A stretch of DNA of 8,280 bases, taken from contig PNLG01000302.1 of NCBI GenBank assembly GCA_013822915.1, positions 1-8,280 on the forward strand. Direction: 5' to 3'. Each line of letters begins with the position of its first letter. Positions within the stretch are counted from its first letter, which is position 1. Positions 1 to 8,280 of this stretch are shown in pieces. This stretch comes from Sphingomonas sp. (lineage in GTDB: Bacteria > Pseudomonadota > Alphaproteobacteria > Sphingomonadales > Sphingomonadaceae). Made by a program: the position numbers and the translations under genes. A model generated the notes under the pieces. The model saw only the letters and a program-made list of their open reading frames with translations, did no database searches and had not been told where the DNA came from.

Positions 1-1
1 A

Positions 2-2296
2 AAACGCGACGCGGAAAGCGCGCCAATTGGTGCGCCCGATGCCATTGATCTGGTGCTCGATGACTCACGCGACGCCGCGCCCGCGCCCCTGCCGATCATC
101 GAACGCGACGTCATGACCGACGACCCGGTGCCGCGCGCGCGGTTCGCATGGGCCACGCCTGCGGTGGCGATTGTCGCTGCGCTGGGCTGGCTGGGCGTGG
201 CGGGCGCGTTGTCCTGGCCGACGATCGCCGCCGGAATGGCACCGTTGGCGATGGTGCAGCTCGTCGCGGCGATCTGCGTCCCGCTCGCGCTGATCGGGGT
301 GGCGTGGCTGCTCGCGATGCGGCGCAGCACAGCGGAGGCCCAGCGTTTCGGCGCGACCGCGCGCGCCATGCGGGCGGAGGCGGCAGCGCTGGAGGAGACA
401 CTTGCCGCAGTGTCGGCGACGATTGTCGAGAATGGCAAGCTGCTCGCCGCGCAGGCAGAGCTGATGGGGGCGACCGGCGATCGCGCGATCACCCGGCTGG
501 CCGCTACCACCAGCGGTATCGCGCAACAGGTCAGCCATGCCGATGCGCAGGCGCGCACGCTGACCGATGCTGTGACGGGCGCTGAAAAAGCGCTGAGCGT
601 GCTGCTCGCGTCGCTCCCGCGCGCGCAGGGCGAGACACAGGCGCTGGCCGCAACGCTTGATGCGACCGGCCTCAGTGCCAGCGAGCGCACCGCAGCGCTC
701 GGCGCGCAATTGGTGGCCCTGGCCGAACAGGGACGCATCGCTGACGACGTGACCGGGACCGCCGCGCAAAAGCTTGCGGCGCACATCGCCCGGATGGAAG
801 CCACGAGCGAAACCGCAACCGCCCGGCTGGAGCAGGTCACGGCGTCCATGTCCGAATCGGTCGACGGGCTGCTCGGCCGCACCGCCAATGCCGTGGACGA
901 GGCGCGGCGCGGCATTGCGACGCAGGGGGACGCGATGCTCGCCATGCTGGAGGCCAATCAGTCCGCGCTCGACCGCGCCAGCCGCGACACGATCGACGCG
1001 CTGGCGCAGCGGGTTGCTGCGGTGGAGGACGTCATCAACCGGATCAGCGCGCGTTTGGGGGAGCAGCGCGAGGCGGGCGACGCGCTGGTGCGCGGGCTGG
1101 ACCATCAATTTCAGGTCGTCGAGGCACGGCTGGCGGATTTCCACAAGGCCGGGATCGATCGCACGCAATTGCTTGCCGCGTCGATCAGCGCGCTGGGCGG
1201 GTCGGCCGATGCCATGACCGAAGCGCTGAACGTGGGCGAGGCAACCGCGCGCAAAGTCATCAACACCAGCGAAGATTTGCTGACCTCGCTCGACGCCGCC
1301 GCGCGCGAAATTGACGAGACGCTGCCCGAAGCGCTCGCCCGGCTCGACGCGCGCATCACCGCCAGCCGTGGTGTCGTCGCCAGCGCCAAGCCTGAGCTGC
1401 TGTCGCTGGTGACGGCGGCGGAGAGCACTCATGACGCGATCGAGGCGATTGCCCAGGTCATTCAGAACCAGCGCACAACGCTCGACCAACTCTCACGCCT
1501 GCTGAACGACGCGCTCGCCACCGGTCGCGAGCGTGCCGTCGCGATTGGCGAAACGCTGGATGAAACGATCGGGCGTACGCAGCATTTCGCCGAACAAGCC
1601 GCCCCGCAATTGATCGAAGCGCTGATCCGCGTGCGCGACACCGCCGCGACCGCCGCCGACCGCGCGCGCGATACGCTCGCCAGTGTTATCCCCGAAGCGG
1701 CCGGCATGATCGAAAACGCTAGCGCAGAGGCGATGCAGCGCGCGATGGGCGATGCAGTGATGCGGCAGCTCGGCGCGATTGCCACCGCCGCTGACGATGC
1801 GGTCGCGGCTGCGCAACGCGCGTCCAACCGGCTGGCCGACCAAATGCTGACGATCGCGGAGACGACGGCGCTGGTCGATGCCCGGATCGAAGATGCGCGC
1901 GAGGAGCGGGAGCGCGCCGATACCGACAGCTTTGGTCGCCGTAGCTCGCTGTTGATCGAAGCGCTGAATTCTGCCGCAATCGACATTGCGAAAGTATTTT
2001 CGAGCGACGTCGCCGACAGTGCCTGGGCGGCCTATCTAAAGGGCGATCGCGGCGTCTTTACCCGCCGCGCTGTCCGCCTGCTTGATGCGACCGAGCTACG
2101 CGAAATCGCGCGCCTGCATGATGGCGACCCGGCGTTTCGGGAACAGGTCAACCGCTACATCCATGATTTTGAAAGCATGTTGCGCACCATCCTCGCACAG
2201 CGCGACGGCGCGCCGATGGGCGTCACCTTGCTGTCGTCGGACATGGGCAAGCTCTATGTCGCACTCGCCCAGGCGATTGAGCGGCTGCGGAGTTAG
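2..2296 (+). CDS. TipN-like membrane-anchored coiled-coil protein (5' end outside or at window edge)
   Basis: The frame is open to the left edge, so the true start may lie upstream; in-window candidates are GTG at 53 (747 aa) and ATG at 113. Counting from GTG 53, an acidic Pro/Ala-rich N-terminus is followed by two hydrophobic helices at about residues 33-53 and 65-88, joined by a short loop, then a long Ala/Glu/Arg/Gln-rich region (about 92-625) with heptad-like spacing that should form extended coiled coil. The last ~120 residues (627-747) are different: compact, with few low-complexity runs, containing AWAAYLKGDRGVFTRRAVRL, REQVNRYIHDFE and LLSSDMGKLYVALAQAIERL, and look like a conserved domain. 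This order (two N-terminal membrane helices, large coiled coil) matches TipN, the Caulobacter new-pole marker that positions division and flagellar proteins. The TipN assignment is from architecture and remembered similarity of the tail, not from alignment. A generic coiled-coil membrane protein is the alternative. It converges on the next gene with a 10-bp gap. Confidence 0.72.
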   Translation, partial: KRDAESAPIGAPDAIDLVLDDSRDAAPAPLPIIERDVMTDDPVPRARFAWATPAVAIVAALGWLGVAGALSWPTIAAGMAPLAMVQLVAAICVPLALIGVAWLLAMRRSTAEAQRFGATARAMRAEAAALEETLAAVSATIVENGKLLAAQAELMGATGDRAITRLAATTSGIAQQVSHADAQARTLTDAVTGAEKALSVLLASLPRAQGETQALAATLDATGLSASERTAALGAQLVALAEQGRIADDVTGTAAQKLAAHIARMEATSETATARLEQVTASMSESVDGLLGRTANAVDEARRGIATQGDAMLAMLEANQSALDRASRDTIDALAQRVAAVEDVINRISARLGEQREAGDALVRGLDHQFQVVEARLADFHKAGIDRTQLLAASISALGGSADAMTEALNVGEATARKVINTSEDLLTSLDAAAREIDETLPEALARLDARITASRGVVASAKPELLSLVTAAESTHDAIEAIAQVIQNQRTTLDQLSRLLNDALATGRERAVAIGETLDETIGRTQHFAEQAAPQLIEALIRVRDTAATAADRARDTLASVIPEAAGMIENASAEAMQRAMGDAVMRQLGAIATAADDAVAAAQRASNRLADQMLTIAETTALVDARIEDAREERERADTDSFGRRSSLLIEALNSAAIDIAKVFSSDVADSAWAAYLKGDRGVFTRRAVRLLDATELREIARLHDGDPAFREQVNRYIHDFESMLRTILAQRDGAPMGVTLLSSDMGKLYVALAQAIERLRS

Positions 2297-2306
2297 GGGG
2301 CCGCCC

Positions 2307-3245
2307 TCACCCGAACGCCCCCGCCCCTGCCATCGCGCTCATCCGCCCACAGATCGCATGAAACTCCGCGATCGTCTCGTCGATAATGTCCTTCACGGGC
2401 TTCACTTCATCGATCAGCCCCGATGTCTGCCCGGCCAGGCCCACCGCTGCCTCCATATCGCCGCCGAAATACAGATCCTGCAACCGCGCAAAGGTGTCGG
2501 CCGGCATCAGCCCTGCCTCATGGATCGCCGCCGTCCGCTCAGTCTTTAGCGCGCGGATGCACGGCGTTGATTTCTGATTCAGCACATAAGTGCCGGTTTC
2601 CTTCGCGTCGATGATCGCTTGTTTGTAATTGTGATGCACCGGGCTTTCGGCGGACGACACAAAGCGCGTGCCCATCTGCACCCCTTCCGCCCCCAGCGCA
2701 AAGGCGGCGGCCATGCCCTTGCCGTCGCATATGCCGCCCGCGGCCACCAACGGCACGTCGGTCACGCGGCGGATCGCCTGAAGCAGGACGAGCGTGGAGA
2801 CTTCCTCCGGATTCTTGAAGCCGCCGCCTTCCGATCCCTCCACCACCAGCCCGTCAATCCCGGCGGCGACGCATTTCATCGCCGCATCGACCGTCGGCAC
2901 CGCGTGATACACGGTGATGCCAGCCTCTTTAAGCGGCGCGATGAACTTGGCCGGGCTACCCGCCGAGGTGGTGACAAATTTCACGCCCGAGCCGCAGATG
3001 AAGCGCAGCATCGCGTCATCCTTCAGGAACCGGATCGGCAGGTTGACGCCAAAGGGCGCGTCGGTGAGCGCGGCCATCTTGCCGATTTCGGCCTGGCACG
3101 CCTCGGTCTCGCCCGATGACGTCTCGATGATGCCAAGGCCCCCCGCATTGCACACGGCGGACGCCAGCGCAGAACGCGCGATCCAGCCCATTGGCGCCTG
3201 CACAATCGGGTAACGCGCGCCGGTATGCGCCAGAAAACGGTTCAT
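2307..3245 (-). CDS. Nitronate monooxygenase / 2-nitropropane dioxygenase-family flavoprotein
   Basis: This 312-aa TIM-barrel flavoprotein belongs to the family of nitronate monooxygenase, NADH:quinone reductase PA1024 and enoyl-ACP reductase FabK. Visible family marks are the N-terminal YPIVQAPMGW (residues 12-21), NAGGLGII (33-40), PFGVNLPI (64-71), the phosphate-binding AAGGI (168-172) and GAEGVQMGTRF (185-195), which together form the FMN site. The loop that normally carries the catalytic histidine (AGGH or CAGH) reads EGSEGGGFKNP (136-146), with Phe143 in place of His; the DNA codon is TTC. Nitronate oxidation by the usual mechanism is therefore doubtful, and the substrate is unknown. 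It is probably a cytosolic NAD(P)H- or nitronate-linked FMN oxidoreductase. Start ATG at 3245 is supported by GGGGAGAGG just upstream and by the family N-terminus. Its own promoter candidate lies at 3289-3317. No obvious partner gene is adjacent. Confidence 0.9.
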   Translation of the reverse strand: MNRFLAHTGARYPIVQAPMGWIARSALASAVCNAGGLGIIETSSGETEACQAEIGKMAALTDAPFGVNLPIRFLKDDAMLRFICGSGVKFVTTSAGSPAKFIAPLKEAGITVYHAVPTVDAAMKCVAAGIDGLVVEGSEGGGFKNPEEVSTLVLLQAIRRVTDVPLVAAGGICDGKGMAAAFALGAEGVQMGTRFVSSAESPVHHNYKQAIIDAKETGTYVLNQKSTPCIRALKTERTAAIHEAGLMPADTFARLQDLYFGGDMEAAVGLAGQTSGLIDEVKPVKDIIDETIAEFHAICGRMSAMAGAGAFG

Positions 3246-3249
3246 TCTG

Positions 3250-3258
3250 CCTCTCCCC
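3250..3258 (-). promoter_or_regulatory. Ribosome binding site of the nitronate monooxygenase-like gene
   Basis: Read on the minus strand, GGGGAGAGG is followed by CAGA and then the ATG. This strong Shine-Dalgarno match fixes the start at 3245. Confidence 0.7.
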
Positions 3259-3288
3259 GCTCAGGCGCCATCGCCTTGGTTCGGGATC

Positions 3289-3317
3289 AGTGTCCGCAGG
3301 CGAGCGCCGCTTGTCAA
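3289..3317 (-). promoter_or_regulatory. Sigma70-type promoter candidate for the nitronate monooxygenase-like gene
   Basis: On the minus strand a perfect -35 hexamer TTGACA (3317 down to 3312) is followed after exactly 17 bp by GACACT (3294 down to 3289) as a weak -10 that matches the consensus at three of six positions. Transcription would begin near 3282, leaving a leader of roughly 35 nt. Strong -35 with weak -10 is common in alphaproteobacterial housekeeping promoters. No operator-like palindrome is evident around it. Confidence 0.55.
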
Positions 3318-3349
3318 AGCAAATGCGAGCGACGCGCCTACCAAATGAC

Positions 3350-3391
3350 ATCGGGGCGGCACAGCGGGTTTCACCGCCGCACCGCCCCGAT
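3350..3391 (-). terminator. Stem-loop terminator candidate downstream of katG
   Basis: A perfect 10-bp inverted repeat, ATCGGGGCGG at 3350-3359 and CCGCCCCGAT at 3382-3391, begins 16 bp after the katG stop codon. The 22-nt loop can fold a further small hairpin (GCGG at 3364-3367 with CCGC at 3374-3377). On the minus strand the stem is followed by GTCATTTGG rather than a run of T, so this may act as a weak intrinsic terminator or an mRNA 3'-end stabiliser. The position separates katG from the downstream co-directional gene, which has its own promoter candidate. Confidence 0.6.
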
Positions 3392-3407
3392 CATCAATCG
3401 CGCGCGA

Positions 3408-5680
<2,273 letters not shown>

Positions 5681-5745
5681 CGAGCGCTTCCGTTCTGTGT
5701 GATCGATTTTAGCATTTTTGGTGAAAGGCGGCACTGCGGCGGCGG

Positions 5746-6024
5746 TCATTCCACTGGCTTCATGCCGCCAAACACGTCGAGCGTCTCCGCCGTGACCCAG
5801 CCATAGCGATAGTTGAGCAGGAACAGGCCAAAAAGCACGCTGGCGACGATCGTAATGCGCCGCACGGTGCGCCACGGGCGAAACTCGGCCGGGGCGCTTT
5901 CCGCCTGTCCGGGCACGCGGGGAACCCCGGCTTCGTCCGCCGTCCGCACGCCAAAGGGCAGCACGAGAAACGTCGAAAACGCGAAGAACAGCGCGTAAAT
6001 CGCGATCAGCGAAACCGGTTGCAT
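5746..6024 (-). CDS. DUF1467 family small membrane protein
   Basis: A 92-residue protein with two predicted membrane helices, at about residues 4-22 and 56-71, linked by a polar Pro-rich loop. The motif LPFGVRTADEAG (22-33) directly after the first helix is typical of the DUF1467 family, a group of short alphaproteobacterial membrane proteins of unknown function. The start ATG at 6024 lies 4 nt beyond the rnj stop codon, and AGGGG at 6032-6036 within the end of rnj serves as its ribosome site, so it is probably translationally coupled to rnj. In other alphaproteobacteria this family is commonly found next to rnj, sometimes with a methylmalonyl-CoA epimerase gene, and upstream of proS; here neither is present and katG follows instead. 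The role cannot be read from the sequence; inner membrane location is inferred from the helices. Confidence 0.88.
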   Translation of the reverse strand: MQPVSLIAIYALFFAFSTFLVLPFGVRTADEAGVPRVPGQAESAPAEFRPWRTVRRITIVASVLFGLFLLNYRYGWVTAETLDVFGGMKPVE

Positions 6025-6028
6025 CGGC

Positions 6029-7663
6029 TTACCCCTCGATCAGCAGGACATCGACAATCGGCTTTTTACCGGTCCAGCGCGACGCCACCCGGCGCACGGC
6101 CAGGCGAATGGATTCGCGGGTTTTCTCCCGGTCGCGCCCGCCGTCTCGCGCGGCGCTGGCGGCGGCATCAACCGCCTCGTCGATGAAGGGTTCGCGGTCC
6201 TCCTCGACAGGCACACCCTGCACCCGGATTTGCGGATCGCCGAACAGTCGGCCAGCGCGCAGCGCAACCGCGACCGAAATCTGGCCGTTGAGCGCCAGCT
6301 TGCGCCGCTCATTGATCGTCGCGCCATCGGCGGGCAGAATGACGTCACCATCGAGCACCAGCCGCCCGACCGGCGCGTTACCGACCTTGGTCGGCTTGCC
6401 CGGCGCAAGGCGGATGATATCGCCATCGGTTTGGACGAGCGCCGCCGGAATCCCCTGCGTCAGGCCAAAACGCGCCTGCTCCATCAAATGCCGCATTTCG
6501 CCGTGGACCGGCACCAGCACTTGCGGTCGCACCCAGCCATACATCGTCGCCAGTTCGGGCCGCCCCGGATGGCCGGAGACATGAACATGCGCCTGCCGGT
6601 CGGTAATCATCACCACGCCCTTGGCCGCCAGTGCATTTTGAATCTTGCCAATCGCCACTTCATTGCCGGGGATCTGCTTCGACGAAAAGATTACCGTATC
6701 GCCTTCGCCAAGGCTGATCTGATGGCTGCCGCTCGCGATGCGGCCGAGCGCGGCGCGCTCCTCGCCCTGGCCACCGGTTGCGACGATCAGCAGCTTGTCG
6801 GGCGGCAGCCGCATTGCCTCGTCAAAATCGACCGTCGCCGGGAAATCCCTCAGATAGCCCGTCGCCCGCGCGACTTTCAGGATGCGGTCAAGCGATCGCC
6901 CGGCAACGCACAGCGTCCGCCCGCAATCGCCCGCCACTTCGGCGAGCGTCTTCAGACGCGCCGCGTTCGACGCAAATGTGGTGACCAACACGCGGCCCTT
7001 GGCCGCCGCCACGACATCGCGAAGCCCATCGCGCACGCTCGCCTCCGAGCCTGAGGGTTCGGGATTGAACACATTGGTCGAATCGCACACCAGCGCGAGC
7101 ACGCCCGCATCGCCAATCGCTTTGATCACTTCAGGGTCAGCCGGGCTACCCAGCACGGGTGTTTCGTCCAGCTTCCAGTCGCCAGTGTGGAACACGCGAC
7201 CGTAAGGCGTTTCGATCAGCAGCGCGCTCCCCTCTGGAATCGAATGCGCGACGGGCACAAAGCGCAGACCAAATGGCCCCAGCGCAAATTCCTGCCCCGG
7301 CTCGATGATGTTCAGCTCGATGCGGGCGGCATTGCCCTCCTCCTCCAGCTTGCCGGCAATCAGCCCGGCGGTAAACGGCGACGCGAACAGCGGCACCCCC
7401 AGGTCTTCGGCGAGATAGGGCAAGGCGCCGATATGATCCTCATGCCCATGGGTCAGCACAATGCCGAGCAGGTCGTCGCCCCGCTCCTCGATAAAGCCAA
7501 GGTCGGGCAGGATCACATCGACCCCCGGATAGGCGGGATCGGCAAAGGTAATGCCGCAATCGACCATGATCCACTTGCCCTGGCACCCATAGAGATTGAC
7601 GTTCATGCCAATCTCGCCTGAGCCGCCAAGCGCTACGAAAATCAGTTCATTTTCTGGGGTCAC
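6029..7663 (-). CDS. rnj: Ribonuclease J
   Basis: This 544-residue metallo-beta-lactamase/beta-CASP nuclease acts in 5'-to-3' exonucleolytic and endonucleolytic RNA maturation and decay in the cytoplasm. The two-zinc active site is complete: Asp35 in MVDCG, the signature THGHEDHIG (71-79), His140 in VAHSIPEG and Asp162 in HTGDWK. The beta-CASP insert shows DSTN (Asp194) and the family motifs HVHVSGHPGRPE (359-370) and PVHGE (His387). The C-terminal domain from about 450 ends in VDVLLIEG, as in alphaproteobacterial RNase J. The start is GTG at 7663, giving MTPENELIFVALGGSGEIGMN after Met substitution; the nearby ATG at 7654 region is out of frame. The upstream ribosome site is weak (AAAGA), so translation may be modest or depend on upstream coaX expression. 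The gap to coaX is 97 bp, and the DUF1467 gene follows 4 nt after the stop, consistent with one transcript. Confidence 0.96.
   Translation of the reverse strand: MTPENELIFVALGGSGEIGMNVNLYGCQGKWIMVDCGITFADPAYPGVDVILPDLGFIEERGDDLLGIVLTHGHEDHIGALPYLAEDLGVPLFASPFTAGLIAGKLEEEGNAARIELNIIEPGQEFALGPFGLRFVPVAHSIPEGSALLIETPYGRVFHTGDWKLDETPVLGSPADPEVIKAIGDAGVLALVCDSTNVFNPEPSGSEASVRDGLRDVVAAAKGRVLVTTFASNAARLKTLAEVAGDCGRTLCVAGRSLDRILKVARATGYLRDFPATVDFDEAMRLPPDKLLIVATGGQGEERAALGRIASGSHQISLGEGDTVIFSSKQIPGNEVAIGKIQNALAAKGVVMITDRQAHVHVSGHPGRPELATMYGWVRPQVLVPVHGEMRHLMEQARFGLTQGIPAALVQTDGDIIRLAPGKPTKVGNAPVGRLVLDGDVILPADGATINERRKLALNGQISVAVALRAGRLFGDPQIRVQGVPVEEDREPFIDEAVDAAASAARDGGRDREKTRESIRLAVRRVASRWTGKKPIVDVLLIEG
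6032..6036 (-). promoter_or_regulatory. Ribosome binding site of the DUF1467 gene, inside the end of rnj
   Basis: AGGGG on the minus strand ends right at the rnj TAA stop (6029-6031) and lies 7 nt before the ATG at 6024. The arrangement suggests that ribosomes finishing rnj feed the DUF1467 start. Confidence 0.6.
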
Positions 7664-7762
7664 TTAAATCTTTGTCTTTCCGGTTGGCGGGCGTCGCAGC
7701 CTCGCAGCGGGCGCACGGTGGGGCGCGCACCTTGTGGATGGGGTGGCGGGTGGATCGATCGC
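7664..7762. other. coaX-rnj spacer with no recognisable element
   Basis: This 99-bp GC-rich spacer contains a short near-tandem repeat (TCGCAGC twice at about 7693-7708) but no convincing promoter, terminator hairpin or conserved leader. It is somewhat long for an operon spacer, so an internal promoter for rnj cannot be excluded. Confidence 0.4.
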
Positions 7763-8280
7763 CTATCCGGGCATATGGGCGCGTTCCCACATCATCGCCA
7801 GCCCCTGAATGGTGAGATCGGGTTCGATGACATCAAACACCGCCGTGTGCTTTTCAAACAGCACCGCAAGCCCCCCGGTCGCGATCACTTTGACGGGGCG
7901 GCCGACTTCGGCCTTCAACCGCGCGACCAGCCCTTCGATCATGCCGATATAGCCCCAATAAATGCCGATATGCATTTGGCTGACCGTATCGCGGCCAATG
8001 ACGCTGGTATCGCCGGGCGCCTCAATCGCGATGCGGGGCAGCTTGGCCGCCGCCGTCACCAGCGCATCGAGCGAGAGGTTGATGCCCGGCGCAATGATGC
8101 CGCCCTTATACGCGCCGTTGAAATCGACGACTTCAAATTTGGTCGCGGTGCCGAAATCGACGACGATCAAATCGCCCTCGTGCAGCGCGTGGGCCGCAGT
8201 GATGTTGACCGCGCGGTCGGCGCCCAGCGAACTCGGTTCCTTTACGTCGATCTCAAACCGCCAGCCGACCGGCGGCTGCC
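7763..8280 (-). CDS. coaX: Type III pantothenate kinase CoaX (N-terminus beyond right edge)
   Basis: CoaX phosphorylates pantothenate, the first step of coenzyme A synthesis, in the cytoplasm. The window holds the C-terminal 171 residues; type III kinases are about 255-260 aa, so roughly 85-90 N-terminal residues, including the first ATP-binding DxGNT motif, are outside. The frame stays open from the TAG at 7763-7765 to the edge. Visible marks are LGADRAVN (the GADR motif, near 8207-8227), VVDFGTAT (acidic catalytic and phosphate motif, near 8147-8167), [13 protein letters not shown], and the C-terminal [10 protein letters not shown]. An apparent start at 8170 (TTG) cuts into the family core and is not a real start. 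The GTATT-FD motif common in the family reads GTATKFE here. Position directly upstream of rnj on the same strand matches the usual birA-coaX-rnj order of alphaproteobacteria. Confidence 0.95.
   Translation of the reverse strand, partial: QPPVGWRFEIDVKEPSSLGADRAVNITAAHALHEGDLIVVDFGTATKFEVVDFNGAYKGGIIAPGINLSLDALVTAAAKLPRIAIEAPGDTSVIGRDTVSQMHIGIYWGYIGMIEGLVARLKAEVGRPVKVIATGGLAVLFEKHTAVFDVIEPDLTIQGLAMMWERAHMPG

Noticed and set aside
65..1489. 474-residue open frame on the minus strand, opposite the TipN-like gene
   Set aside because: Same aligned-register effect of high GC; the translation is a low-complexity Arg/Gly/His/Gln-rich product, whereas the plus strand shows membrane helices and coiled coil.
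2296..2322. Bidirectional terminator between the convergent genes (GGGGGC at 2296-2301 with GCCCCC at 2317-2322)
   Set aside because: The stem is only 6 bp with a 15-nt loop and no T-run on either side, and one arm lies in the coding end of the minus-strand gene; pairing of this size is expected by chance in such GC-rich sequence.
6230..7054. 274-residue plus-strand frame opposite rnj
   Set aside because: It is antisense to clearly conserved RNase J motifs, has no recognisable domain or ribosome site, and its composition is that of a GC-rich shadow frame.

Overview
This window reads as ordinary chromosome from a GC-rich alphaproteobacterium, most likely a member of the Sphingomonadales. The evidence is high-GC codon usage with almost no TTA, CTA or TCA codons, an alphaproteobacterial-type RNase J next to coaX and a DUF1467 gene, and a TipN-like polar coiled-coil protein. 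The lineage call is inference from gene order and protein style, not from a marker gene. I see no insertion sequences, phage genes, CRISPR array, tRNA or rRNA, and no compositional break that would suggest transfer.

Layout from left to right. (1) Positions 2-2296, plus strand: the 3' part (possibly nearly all) of a large membrane-anchored coiled-coil protein resembling TipN, open to the left edge. (2) Positions 2307-3245, minus strand: an FMN-dependent nitronate monooxygenase / 2-nitropropane dioxygenase-family protein, ending 10 bp from and convergent with gene 1. It has its own promoter-like sequence with a perfect TTGACA. (3) Positions 3408-5600, minus strand: the catalase-peroxidase katG, complete and with all catalytic residues, followed by a stem-loop terminator candidate. 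(4) Positions 5746-6024, minus strand: a small two-helix DUF1467 membrane protein. (5) Positions 6029-7663, minus strand: ribonuclease J. (6) Positions 7763-8280, minus strand: the C-terminal two thirds of type III pantothenate kinase CoaX, running off the right edge.

The right half (coaX, rnj, DUF1467) is a co-directional housekeeping cluster that in many alphaproteobacteria lies downstream of the nuo operon and birA. It combines the first committed step of coenzyme A synthesis, RNA processing and decay, and a small membrane protein of unknown role. katG follows on the same strand after a 145-bp gap that probably holds its own promoter, so it is likely a separate peroxide-defence unit. The nitronate monooxygenase-like gene and the TipN-like gene appear functionally unrelated to these and to each other.

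There is no gene-free stretch longer than about 165 bp. Nothing here amounts to a new multi-gene system. The points most worth a second look are the missing catalytic histidine in the nitronate monooxygenase homologue, the probable TipN homologue, the placement and control of katG, and a degenerate nucleotide-binding motif in CoaX.
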